DNA of 19,100 bases from an uncultured Lachnospiraceae bacterium (GTDB lineage: Bacteria; Bacillota; Clostridia; Lachnospirales; Lachnospiraceae). The notes under the pieces were generated by a model. That model made no database searches and was not told where the DNA came from. It saw only the letters and a program-made list of their open reading frames with translations. The stretch lies in the NCBI GenBank assembly GCA_910588285.1, contig CAJUQB010000089.1, positions 1-19,100 of the forward strand. The letters are read 5' to 3'. Shown one piece after another: positions 1-5,786 of this stretch. The translations under genes and the position numbers were made by a program. Numbering within the stretch: the first letter of the stretch is position 1; the number at the start of each line of letters is the position of its first letter.

Positions 1-19
1 TACTTGAAATTTGGAGGAA

Positions 20-184
20 ATGCAAAAAAACTTTTCCGGTTTATCCGGGTTAGGAATTCCAACAGTTATATATGACAGAAAAAGCCAAATCATATATCGG
101 GAAAATGAGGATGGAACCCGAACGGAAGTAGGAAAGAGGATGAGAAAGGAGCGCTACGGTGAACGAGTTTCAAAAGAATCCTGA
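20..184 (+). pseudogene. Truncated antitoxin-like partner of zeta toxin
   Basis: An open frame runs from ATG at 20 to TGA at 182-184 (54 codons). GGAGG lies at 13-17, but only two bases before the ATG, which is unusually close. From about codon 11 it reads IPTVIYDRK and then a charged tail ending GERVSKES. The IPTVIYDRK block recurs in the decayed second copy at 2551-2580, where the preceding 30 residues form a helical antitoxin-like N-terminus; here that N-terminus is missing and replaced by unrelated residues. The frame overlaps the toxin gene start by 26 bases, as expected for a translationally coupled antitoxin-toxin pair. The antitoxin role is inferred from position only. It may be non-functional, or make a shortened protein. 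Confidence 0.5.
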
Positions 185-662
185 GATCGTTGTTTTCGCA
201 GGTCCGAACGGTTCTGGTAAGAGTACGTTTACACAATTGCTAAAACCTCCAATAGACTATATAAATGCAGATGAAATTAAGAAGTACTTAAAGTGTTCCG
301 ATTTAGAAGCGGCACAATTGGCCGAAAAACAGCGGGAAGAACATATGGAGCAGATGAGGGAATTTTGCTTTGAAACAGTGCTGTCAACAGAGCGGAATTT
401 AAAATTATTAGAAAGGGCAAAGGGAAAAGGGTATTTTATACGCTGCTATTATATTCTTACAGCAGATCCAATGATCAATGTATGGCGTGTGAAGGCAAGA
501 GTAGAATCTGGCGGGCATGATGTACCAGAAGAGAAAATAGTAATAAGATATGACAGGGCGCTGGCTTTGGTTAAAAATTTGATTCAGGTTTGTGATATTT
601 GCCATATATATGATAATTCAGCCGGCAGACCATTTCGGATATTTAAGAAGAGAAAAGCATAG
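159..662 (+). CDS. Zeta-type toxin family P-loop kinase, C-terminus probably truncated
   Basis: This 167-residue protein has a P-loop GPNGSGKST at residues 15-23, an NADEI segment at 36-40, FETVLST at 71-77, and the Arg-rich ESGGHDVPEEKI..RY block near residues 115-130. Together these mark the zeta-toxin/AAA_33-like kinases; characterised zeta toxins phosphorylate UDP-N-acetylglucosamine. The start is GTG at 159, preceded by GAAAGGA at 144-150. The protein stops right after PFRIFKKRKA. The last Ala codon and the TAG belong to a 38-bp repeat that also occurs at 9613, so the normal C-terminus seems to have been cut off by that repeat. It converges on the NUDIX gene, with 93 bases between the stops. 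Family assignment is firm; activity of the shortened protein is uncertain. Confidence 0.85.
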   Translation: MNEFQKNPEIVVFAGPNGSGKSTFTQLLKPPIDYINADEIKKYLKCSDLEAAQLAEKQREEHMEQMREFCFETVLSTERNLKLLERAKGKGYFIRCYYILTADPMINVWRVKARVESGGHDVPEEKIVIRYDRALALVKNLIQVCDICHIYDNSAGRPFRIFKKRKA

Positions 663-694
663 GTTATACCGGTCATTTTTCGCAGTGAAAAAAT
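657..694. repeat. Copy A of a dispersed 38-bp repeat
   Basis: The bases from GCATA (657) to GAAAAAAT (694) recur at 9613-9650 with one mismatch (G at 662 against C at 9618). The core contains a small inverted repeat, TTTTTC-GCAGT-GAAAAA. Here the repeat supplies the stop codon of the zeta-toxin gene; in the other copy it lies upstream of a sigma-factor operon. Its nature (end of a small mobile element, or another dispersed element) is unknown. Confidence 0.75.
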
Positions 695-755
695 TCGGAT
701 CAGAGAACTTAGCAGCTTGCGATTATAAATCGTTGTACACGCCGGCTCTGGAAAA

Positions 756-1268
756 TCAAACGAGATTATCACTAACAAATTCTATTTTTCCATCTGCTAT
801 GCTCTTAAATGTACAAAAATGCTGTCTGCCATCAAATTCAAGCAAATCCGCAATTGTTTTTCGTATATATGGGTCTGTTATTTTTTCTTTTGCTTCATTT
901 GGAGCAAACCAGCCCACCGCTATACTTTCATCTGAAACCGTTTCGGCTCCACCTACATATGTACAAATAAAAGTCAAAATGACTGTTGTGGGCAAAACCA
1001 TTCCTTCAAGAGGGCCATATCCTGGCTTGGATGACAATCTCTGATAAATACCGACCATTTTCTCTGGTTCCGCAATCACACCGCTTTCCTCAGAAATTTC
1101 CCGTTTTAGCCCATCGAATATGGATTCTCCCTGCTCTACTACACCACCTGGTAGTTCCCATCCTCTTTTTTGGCTTTTTATCAGTAAAACTTTATCATCT
1201 TTATACACTAATCCGGCAGCCGCTACAAAATGTAGTGGAAGCTGCCGTGTTTCCAACCATTTATCCAT
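756..1268 (-). CDS. NUDIX hydrolase
   Basis: This 170-residue protein carries a complete Nudix box at residues 42-64 (G42, E48, R56, E57, E60, E61, G63), matching Gx5Ex7REUxEExGU. Such enzymes hydrolyse nucleoside diphosphates linked to another moiety, using a divalent metal held by the box glutamates; the substrate cannot be told from sequence. ATG at 1268 follows AGGAG on the minus strand. A good promoter precedes it (see the promoter entry at 1313-1341). The gene converges on the zeta-toxin gene, and a decayed copy of the same arrangement lies at 2459-3014. Zeta toxins attack nucleotide sugars, so a pyrophosphohydrolase next door is suggestive, but a functional link is only inference. Confidence 0.9.
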   Translation of the reverse strand: MDKWLETRQLPLHFVAAAGLVYKDDKVLLIKSQKRGWELPGGVVEQGESIFDGLKREISEESGVIAEPEKMVGIYQRLSSKPGYGPLEGMVLPTTVILTFICTYVGGAETVSDESIAVGWFAPNEAKEKITDPYIRKTIADLLEFDGRQHFCTFKSIADGKIEFVSDNLV

Positions 1269-1312
1269 TATCTTTTCTCCTAATATAATAATGATGTAAG
1301 CATTCTGTTCTT

Positions 1313-1341
1313 ATCATACCATACTCTTTTTTATCAAACAA
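1313..1341 (-). promoter_or_regulatory. Promoter of the NUDIX gene
   Basis: On the minus strand there is a -35 TTGTTT (1336-1341), a 17-base spacer, and an extended -10 TGG-TATGAT (-10 at 1313-1318). The expected transcript start is near 1306, giving a leader of about 37 bases before the ATG. The same promoter is kept intact in the decayed second copy at 2977-3005. Confidence 0.6.
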
Positions 1342-1385
1342 TGAAAACATAAAAACTGGCAGTTTAGCCCCGAAATCACGGCAGT

Positions 1386-1660
1386 CTGGTGTGCCAACGC
1401 AGTTTACTTTGCGGAAGGCCATACGTGTGTTTATCGAAACGGTGAGATTTCACACGGCACCACGGGGTTGGAAGTCAGCCATGTCGTACAATGATGCTGT
1501 GTCAACTGGGGAGAGCCTGTGGTTTCCATATCAGGCAAGTGTGGAGCCAGTAATGAATAAGTGGTATGCCCGACAACATACGAAGGAGGGCAAACGAGCC
1601 ACAGGCAGTCGGATGGCCGCATTGTACCGAAGAAGGTGGGCAATGCCACCAGAGGGAAGG
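1386..1660 (+). other. Non-coding stretch with group II intron-like 5' sequence
   Basis: I see no convincing gene here. One forward frame reads QSDGRIVPKKVGNATRGKG (about 1606-1662), which resembles translated 5' segments of clostridial group II introns (pattern QSDGxIVPxKxGNAxGGKG). A GTGTGCC sequence near 1389 and a GGTGAGATTTCACAC segment would fit the first intron domain. No reverse transcriptase and no domain V were found, so at best this is a fragment. The resemblance is from memory and unverified. Confidence 0.35.
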
Positions 1661-2048
1661 GGTATGACGAAAAGTATTTTAAAGGCTTGACTTCTGAAAA
1701 AAAGTCTCGCGGTACAAAATGGGAAGACCGTATTTTGCATGGGAGCTGAAGGACAAGGGAGAACACAAAAGAAATGAGGCATTAGATTGTAGAAATTATG
1801 CTGCAGCAATCGAAATAACACAGCTCCCGTTGAAGAGGCCGGAGGAGAAAAAAGCAGCAGGAGCAGCGACAGGGCAAAGCTATACTATTGGTTCCCGGAC
1901 GCTGACAAGGGCAAACCTGACAGAAGTCAGGAATGCTATAGAGTATTGGAACGGGAAAGTACAGAAGCTGGAGAATGTGCAACGCAAGGGAGGAAGAAAC
2001 AGGATAAAGCGGGGAGTAATACGGGATGTAAAATTGGTTGAAAAATGA
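1660..2048 (+). pseudogene. Phage remnant: terminase GpA C-terminus joined to DUF6148-like protein
   Basis: From 1663 one frame reads YDEKYFKGLTSEKK and runs to a stop at 1749. A second frame, open from 1719, continues WELKDKGEHKRNEALDCRNYA. Read with a frameshift, these resemble the C-terminus of the GpA-type large terminase subunit, whose tail typically ends in a RNEALDCRxYA segment. The same frame then runs directly into GQSYTIGSRTLTRANLTEV and a Trp/Lys/Arg-rich tail ending at 2048, which resembles the small DUF6148 phage head-region proteins minus their N-terminus. A deletion therefore seems to have fused two neighbouring packaging-module genes. The piece is a prophage scar with no expected function. 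Confidence 0.6.
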
Positions 2049-2065
2049 TTGAAATATGGTAAAAT
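2038..2065 (+). promoter_or_regulatory. Promoter of the candidate type I toxin mRNA
   Basis: There is a -35 TTGAAA (2038-2043), a 16-base spacer, and an extended -10 TGG-TAAAAT (-10 at 2060-2065). The expected start near 2072 gives a leader of about 40 bases. In that leader CGCCTC (2077-2082) can pair with GAGGTG (2101-2106), hiding the ribosome site. Alternatively GTTACC (2072-2077) can pair with GGTGAC (2089-2094). Confidence 0.6.
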
Positions 2066-2109
2066 AATCATGTTACCGCCTCTATACTGGTGACAGGAAG
2101 GAGGTGCTT

Positions 2110-2134
2110 ACATGGAGTTTATACTGTCCTTTTT
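2110..2134 (+). repeat. Direct repeats DRa/DRb, toxin-side copy
   Basis: ACATGGAG (2110-2117, containing the start codon) and TACTGTCCTTTTT (2122-2134, codons 4-8 region) are repeated in the same order and orientation at 2282-2289 and 2293-2305. Because the second set is transcribed from the opposite strand, its RNA would be complementary to the toxin mRNA start region. Confidence 0.75.
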
Positions 2135-2198
2135 AGTTGCCGTTGTGGCTGGTGTAGCTTGTCACTACATCATCAAGTGGTTAGACGGTGACAAATAG
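2112..2198 (+). CDS. 28-residue hydrophobic peptide, candidate par/Fst-like type I toxin
   Basis: This small gene has a near-ideal ribosome site, AAGGAGGTG (2098-2106), five bases before ATG 2112. It encodes 28 residues: a single hydrophobic membrane segment (FILSFLVAVVAGVACHYII), then KWLDGDK. One membrane helix with a short charged C-terminal tail is the layout of Fst-type membrane toxins. The surrounding architecture supports this: an own promoter, a leader able to mask the ribosome site, a perfect bidirectional terminator at 2239-2270, and a convergent minus-strand promoter at 2316-2344 whose RNA would carry complements of the start region. It is a well-supported candidate, not a proven toxin; a small phage-associated membrane peptide is the alternative. 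Confidence 0.7.
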   Translation: MEFILSFLVAVVAGVACHYIIKWLDGDK

Positions 2199-2238
2199 CT
2201 GGTAACTAGCCCCGGTACGCTCCACCGAATACGGAGAA

Positions 2239-2270
2239 GAAAACCCCCGGACGGCCATCCGGGGGTTTTC
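2239..2270. terminator. Bidirectional terminator shared by toxin mRNA and antisense RNA
   Basis: A perfect 13-bp stem, GAAAACCCCCGGA (2239-2251) with TCCGGGGGTTTTC (2258-2270), encloses the 6-base loop CGGCCA. T-runs are present in both reading directions, so it can end transcripts from both sides. Confidence 0.9.
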
Positions 2271-2281
2271 AAGTGCCGCTC

Positions 2282-2305
2282 ACATGGAGCAGTACTGTCC
2301 TTTTT
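2282..2305 (+). repeat. Direct repeats DRa/DRb, antisense-side copy
   Basis: This is the second occurrence of ACATGGAG (2282-2289) and TACTGTCCTTTTT (2293-2305). It lies just inside the predicted 5' part of the antisense RNA. The spacing between the two blocks is similar to the toxin-side copy (3 against 4 bases). Confidence 0.75.
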
Positions 2306-2315
2306 GTCTGTCGAC

Positions 2316-2344
2316 ATTATAGCATATGCTGCTATCGAATGCAA
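2316..2344 (-). promoter_or_regulatory. Promoter of the antisense RNA
   Basis: On the minus strand a perfect -10 TATAAT (2316-2321) sits 17 bases from a weak -35 TTGCAT (2339-2344). It points at the terminator and the toxin gene. Confidence 0.65.
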
Positions 2345-2458
2345 TATACAAAATGTGTATAAAATAAATATAAAGAATTTGAAAAATATGATTTGCAAAA
2401 CCGATTTGTATGTGTACAGGAGCTGTAAAGGGATTTTGACGAAGAAAGAAGGAGTAAT

Positions 2459-2648
2459 ATGAAGAGAGAAGAATATATATCTGATGAGACTGTTATCAAG
2501 CATGCGAATGCGGCAGTCAGAATTGAGTTAGAGAAGAACAGAGCATTAAGAATTCCAACAGTTATATATGACAGGAAAAGGGTATTTTATACGCTGCTAT
2601 TATATTCTTACAGCAGATCCAATGATCAATGTATGGCGTTGTGAAGGC
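2459..2648 (+). pseudogene. Decayed second copy: antitoxin 5' half fused to zeta-toxin fragment
   Basis: ATG 2459 follows AAGGAG (2449-2454). The frame starts MKREEYISDETVIKHANAAV and reaches IPTVIYDRK, apparently an intact N-terminal half of the antitoxin-like partner. At about 2574-2580 (GGAAAAG) the sequence jumps to the middle of the zeta-toxin gene; 2574-2648 matches 423-496 almost exactly, with one extra T near 2640. About 340 bases are missing compared with the first copy, so the P-loop is lost. At 2647 it jumps again, into the NUDIX copy. No functional toxin can result. Confidence 0.8.
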
Positions 2649-2975
2649 TTCATTTGGAGCAAACCAGCCCACCGCTATACTTTCATTTGAAAACGTTTCC
2701 GCTCCACCTACATATGTACAAATAAAAGTCATAATGACTGTTGTGGGCAAAACCATTCCTTCAAGAGGGCCGTATCCTGGCTTGGATGACAATCTCTGAT
2801 AAATACCGACCATCTTCTCTGGTTCCGCAATCACACCGCTTTCCACAGAAATTTCCCGTTTTAGCCCATCGAATATGGATTCTCCCTGCTCTACTACACC
2901 ACCTGGTAATTCCCATCCTCTTTTTTGGCTTTTTATCAATAAAACCTTATCATCTTTATACACTAATCCGGCAGC
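2647..2975 (-). pseudogene. Truncated NUDIX hydrolase copy
   Basis: These 329 bases align without gaps to 892-1220, at roughly 96 percent identity by eye, in the NUDIX gene. The C-terminal part (756-891 equivalent) is replaced by antisense zeta-toxin sequence. The N-terminal 17 or so codons, with the start codon and ribosome site, are deleted. In the Nudix box, the E60 position has become Val (REISVESG), a metal-binding position. The open frame remains but should not encode a working enzyme. Confidence 0.85.
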
Positions 2976-3014
2976 TATCATACCATACTCTTTTTTATCA
3001 AACAATGAAAACAT
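2976..3014 (-). repeat. Retained NUDIX promoter block of the duplicated module
   Basis: These 39 bases are identical to 1312-1350 and hold the NUDIX promoter (-10 at 2977-2982, -35 at 3000-3005). They now abut the coding remnant directly because the 91 bases with the leader and start codon are gone. The duplication ends here: after 3014 the two copies diverge completely. Confidence 0.75.
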
Positions 3015-3219
3015 CCAGGAATGTGCACAAGTCAATCAGATGCGCTGCTTTTTGAAGGTGGCGGAGCTGGAGCATGTAAGCCATACGACGGCAGAGCTTG
3101 GAATCTTCCAGCCGAAGCTAAGCAAGACCATCCGGGTGCTGGAGCAGGAATTGGGCTGTAAGCTTTTTGACCGGAACGGCCGGGGAATCCGGCTCAATGA
3201 CAATGGAAAGATTTACCCG
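3015..3219 (+). pseudogene. LysR-family DNA-binding domain fragment
   Basis: The plus-strand frame from about 3015 (internal ATG at 3040) reads MRCFLKVAELEHVSHTTAEL, then QPKLSKTIRVLEQELGCKLF and DRNGRGIRLNDNGKIY. This is a nearly complete LysR-type winged helix-turn-helix (about 60 residues). The effector domain is absent: the match ends at the last bases of the minus-strand araC-type gene. The left edge is the end of the toxin/NUDIX duplication. It is a stranded gene fragment marking a rearrangement junction. Confidence 0.75.
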
Positions 3220-4374
3220 CTATCGGTATTGGTCCCGGAACTGCTTTGGTGTCACCTGGTATTTCTTCTTAAAGGCGGTGGAGAAGCTGCTCTGGCTGGT
3301 AAAACCTACCAAGCTGCTGATGCCCAGGATATCCATATTGGTAAAGCGAAGATAGAAAAGCGACTGGTACAGACGCTCTTGAATGATATATTCCTGGATC
3401 GTCATTCCCACTTCCTTCTGAAAGAGCCGGGACAGATAATAAGGGTGATACCCAATCTCCGCAGCCATATCGGCAAGTATGATTTTTTCCCGTACATTTT
3501 TCCCGATATATTCCACCACGGAACGGATCGGTTTGGTAAAATGCTTATGCTGCCGATAGGTTCTTACCAGGTCAATGAAAGCATCCCTTAGAGGGTTCCA
3601 CAGAGGATCCAGCTGTTTTTCATTCCTGCAGGCTTCCGCGGCCTGGACAAAATGGTCGCATATGGTGAAGGCCTTCACCTCAGGGATTCCCATCTCACAT
3701 ACAGAGAAGGACAAAATATGTGCGACACCGATAAAATAGTCCCTATAGCTCCGGAAGGTGGCATCCTTCGAGAAGCGGTAAAGAGAAAATGCGCTTAGCT
3801 GCCGGTTGATGGAATCATTGTCCAGACCCTCCTGGATCCCATGAACCAGAATTTTTTCATAGGCATAGCTTCTGGAGCTGCCCAAGGCAAAGGAATCGTT
3901 GGTATAGCTGCTGCGGGGGGCAGCCGGAGAGGTGTCCGGGTAGAGAGAGGCAACCGCAGCTGCCGTCAGATTTAGCGACTGGAACAAGGTGTCTGCCAAA
4001 TGATACATCTGATTATAGGCAGTGGTAGGCAGGCCTGTGAAATACGTTGAAAGAGCATGGGAGATATCTTTGCCATAAAACCATTCCTCTGTGCGCGCAA
4101 TATCGGTAAAGGGACCGGCAACATAAAGACGGCTGATCATAGGGCCGGTATATTCCGGAGATACAATCCAGAAAAACAGGAGGGAGTCTTGCTGGATGGC
4201 AGGATTGTGGTTCTGTGTAAAATAGAGGATACTCTGTTCATGGGGGTATTCCAAATGGTAAAGAGAGAGCAGCTCCTCCTCTACAGGATCCAGAGGGGTT
4301 AAAACAGCCCCGGATTCTGACAAAAGGAATATCGAGGTATTGGTAAGTTTTTTCAGAAAGGTAATTTCATTCAT
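3220..4374 (-). CDS. AraC-family transcriptional regulator
   Basis: This 384-residue protein ends in an AraC/XylS double helix-turn-helix of about 100 residues (286-384), including ADMAAEIGYHPYYLSRLFQK and the second-helix signature GFTSQSSFSTAFKKKYQVTP. The long N-terminal region has no recognised sugar cupin and is probably a ligand-sensing domain typical of clostridial two-part AraC regulators. The gene is divergent from the sugar ABC operon starting at 4600, so it probably controls that operon. Its 3' end abuts a LysR fragment, and the TAG at 3220-3222 lies at the junction; since the AraC domain ends at its usual point, the protein appears complete or nearly so. Confidence 0.85.
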   Translation of the reverse strand: MNEITFLKKLTNTSIFLLSESGAVLTPLDPVEEELLSLYHLEYPHEQSILYFTQNHNPAIQQDSLLFFWIVSPEYTGPMISRLYVAGPFTDIARTEEWFYGKDISHALSTYFTGLPTTAYNQMYHLADTLFQSLNLTAAAVASLYPDTSPAAPRSSYTNDSFALGSSRSYAYEKILVHGIQEGLDNDSINRQLSAFSLYRFSKDATFRSYRDYFIGVAHILSFSVCEMGIPEVKAFTICDHFVQAAEACRNEKQLDPLWNPLRDAFIDLVRTYRQHKHFTKPIRSVVEYIGKNVREKIILADMAAEIGYHPYYLSRLFQKEVGMTIQEYIIQERLYQSLFYLRFTNMDILGISSLVGFTSQSSFSTAFKKKYQVTPKQFRDQYR

Positions 4375-4599
4375 AGCCTTTTCCCCCGCAAAAATAGTAA
4401 ATCATATAAAATGGTTATTTGTATTGTTAGAATACACAAATGATTATGCATTATTAAAACATATTTTGAGTGAACTGTCCATGCAAATGAAAAATAATAT
4501 TTAATTGGAACAAAAAAAGTATAAATAGCAAAAAAAATATTAGCGGTTTTTTGATATTATTTCAAAATAAGGATTCAGGGCAGAGAAAGGAGTATCATA
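4375..4599. promoter_or_regulatory. Divergent regulatory region between araC-type gene and ABC operon
   Basis: This AT-rich 225-base region must hold both promoters. I could not place a convincing -35/-10 pair in either direction. ATTTGT (4417-4422) and ACAAAT (4436-4441) form an imperfect inverted repeat (with bulges, ATTTGTATT...AATACACAAAT) that could be a regulator site. No clear catabolite-response element was found. Confidence 0.3.
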
Positions 4600-4827
4600 G
4601 TGACAACTATTACAAAACAGGACACAATTACAGGAGTACGCCGGATCCCGGAGCTTGCGTCGATTGGGAAGTACCTGATGTTTATGTGCGCGGATGGCAA
4701 TGGGATGGATGAAGAGCATGGGGATACGCTTCTAGGGGAGATTGGTAAACACAGCTTTGGGCTTGGAACCAATACGGATGTAGAGGGATGGGTAGAGCGG
4801 GCAGCGGCCTTTGAGCAGAGCTTATAA
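4600..4827 (+). CDS. Short orphan protein at the head of the ABC operon
   Basis: A 75-codon frame starts at GTG 4600 after GAAAGGAG. It lies 17 bases before the first permease gene, in the same orientation. It contains RRIPELASIGKYLMF followed by an acidic, Gly-rich stretch and VEGWVERAAAFEQSL; there is no signal peptide or membrane segment. I do not recognise it with confidence. The IPELASIGKYL pattern is reminiscent of the N-terminus of some clostridial alpha/beta-hydrolase or esterase-like sugar-locus proteins, so it could be the leftover start of a deleted enzyme gene. It may equally be a genuine small protein. Confidence 0.45.
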   Translation: MTTITKQDTITGVRRIPELASIGKYLMFMCADGNGMDEEHGDTLLGEIGKHSFGLGTNTDVEGWVERAAAFEQSL

Positions 4828-4844
4828 AGAGGGAGGTGTTGAGT

Positions 4845-5774
4845 ATGGAAACAGGCACGGAAATAGCCAAGCCCAAAAAGAAAAAAAGAAACTTACTACG
4901 TTACGCCCCTATATATGTGATGGGGATCCCGGGGATCATTTATCTGATCGCAAACAACTATCTGCCCATGTTCGGCATTGTGATCGCTTTCAAGAAGCTG
5001 AGCCTGAAAAAGGGTATCTTCGCCAGCGATTGGGCGGGACTTGACAATTTTGCATTTTTGTTTAAAAGCAACACTGCCTGGAGTATTATTCGCAATACGC
5101 TGCTCTACAATGTGGCTTTTATCATCCTTGGAATGATACTGGCAGTGGCGGCAGCCATCCTCTTGAATGAGGTTAAGAACAAATACGTCTCCAAAACCTA
5201 CCAGACTGTGATCCTTCTTCCCTTTTTGATCAGCTGGGTCATCATAAGCTATCTGGTATATGCGTACCTGGCCACGGATACGGGACTGGTAAACCATCTG
5301 CTTGGGACAAGGATCAATTTTTACAATGAGAAAAAATACTGGCCCTTTATACTAACCTTTGTGAACCTGTGGAAGGGCACCGGATATTCCATGATTATTT
5401 ATTTTGCCGGCGTGGTTGGGATCAGCGCGGATTATTATGAGGCGGCCAGGATTGACGGAGCCACCAAATGGCAGCAGATTAAAAATATTACTCTGCCCCA
5501 GCTGAAACCTACAATCATTACGTTACTAATACTGAATGTGGGACACATTTTTGCATCGGATTTTGGTTTGTTCTACCAGGTGACGAAGAATACCGGAGCT
5601 CTCTATGATGTGACCCAGACCATTGATGTGTATGTATATAATGCGCTGATGAATAATTCGGATTACGGCATGTCATCGGCAGCCTCCGTATTCCAGTCAG
5701 TGGTGGGATTTATCCTGGTTATGATTACCAATGCCATTGTGCGTAAAACAAACCGTGAAAACGCATTGTTTTAA
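4845..5774 (+). CDS. Sugar ABC transporter permease, LplB type
   Basis: A 309-residue inner-membrane permease with about six transmembrane helices. The EAA loop, EAARIDGATKWQQIKNITLP near residues 197-216, is the contact site for the transport ATPase. A frame upstream allows GTG 4836, but that codon lies inside the ribosome site GGGAGGTG, so ATG 4845 is the better start. It pairs with the second permease 12 bases downstream. This permease class (LplB/YtcP, DUF4965-like loci) imports oligosaccharides in Firmicutes with a shared ATPase (MsmX/UgpC type) encoded elsewhere; no ATPase gene is present in this operon. Confidence 0.92.
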   Translation: METGTEIAKPKKKKRNLLRYAPIYVMGIPGIIYLIANNYLPMFGIVIAFKKLSLKKGIFASDWAGLDNFAFLFKSNTAWSIIRNTLLYNVAFIILGMILAVAAAILLNEVKNKYVSKTYQTVILLPFLISWVIISYLVYAYLATDTGLVNHLLGTRINFYNEKKYWPFILTFVNLWKGTGYSMIIYFAGVVGISADYYEAARIDGATKWQQIKNITLPQLKPTIITLLILNVGHIFASDFGLFYQVTKNTGALYDVTQTIDVYVYNALMNNSDYGMSSAASVFQSVVGFILVMITNAIVRKTNRENALF

Positions 5775-5786
5775 AGGAGGACTGTC

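Larger units (their letters stand above)
2239..2309 (-). ncRNA. Putative antisense RNA antitoxin (par RNA II-like)
   Basis: A minus-strand transcript from the promoter at 2316-2344 would begin near 2309 and end in the shared terminator, giving about 70 nucleotides. It would carry complements of ACATGGAG and TACTGTCCTTTTT, and so could pair with the toxin mRNA around its start codon as well as through the terminator stem. This is the layout known for RNA II of the pAD1 par locus. The RNA is predicted from architecture only. Confidence 0.6.

Noticed and set aside
592..1044. A 150-codon plus-strand frame across the zeta/NUDIX junction
   Set aside because: It mixes antisense NUDIX and out-of-frame toxin sequence, with no family resemblance or ribosome site.
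2687..2705. A catabolite-response-like TGAAAACGTTTCC sequence
   Set aside because: It lies inside the NUDIX remnant and the matching position in the intact gene is coding sequence, so it is probably chance.
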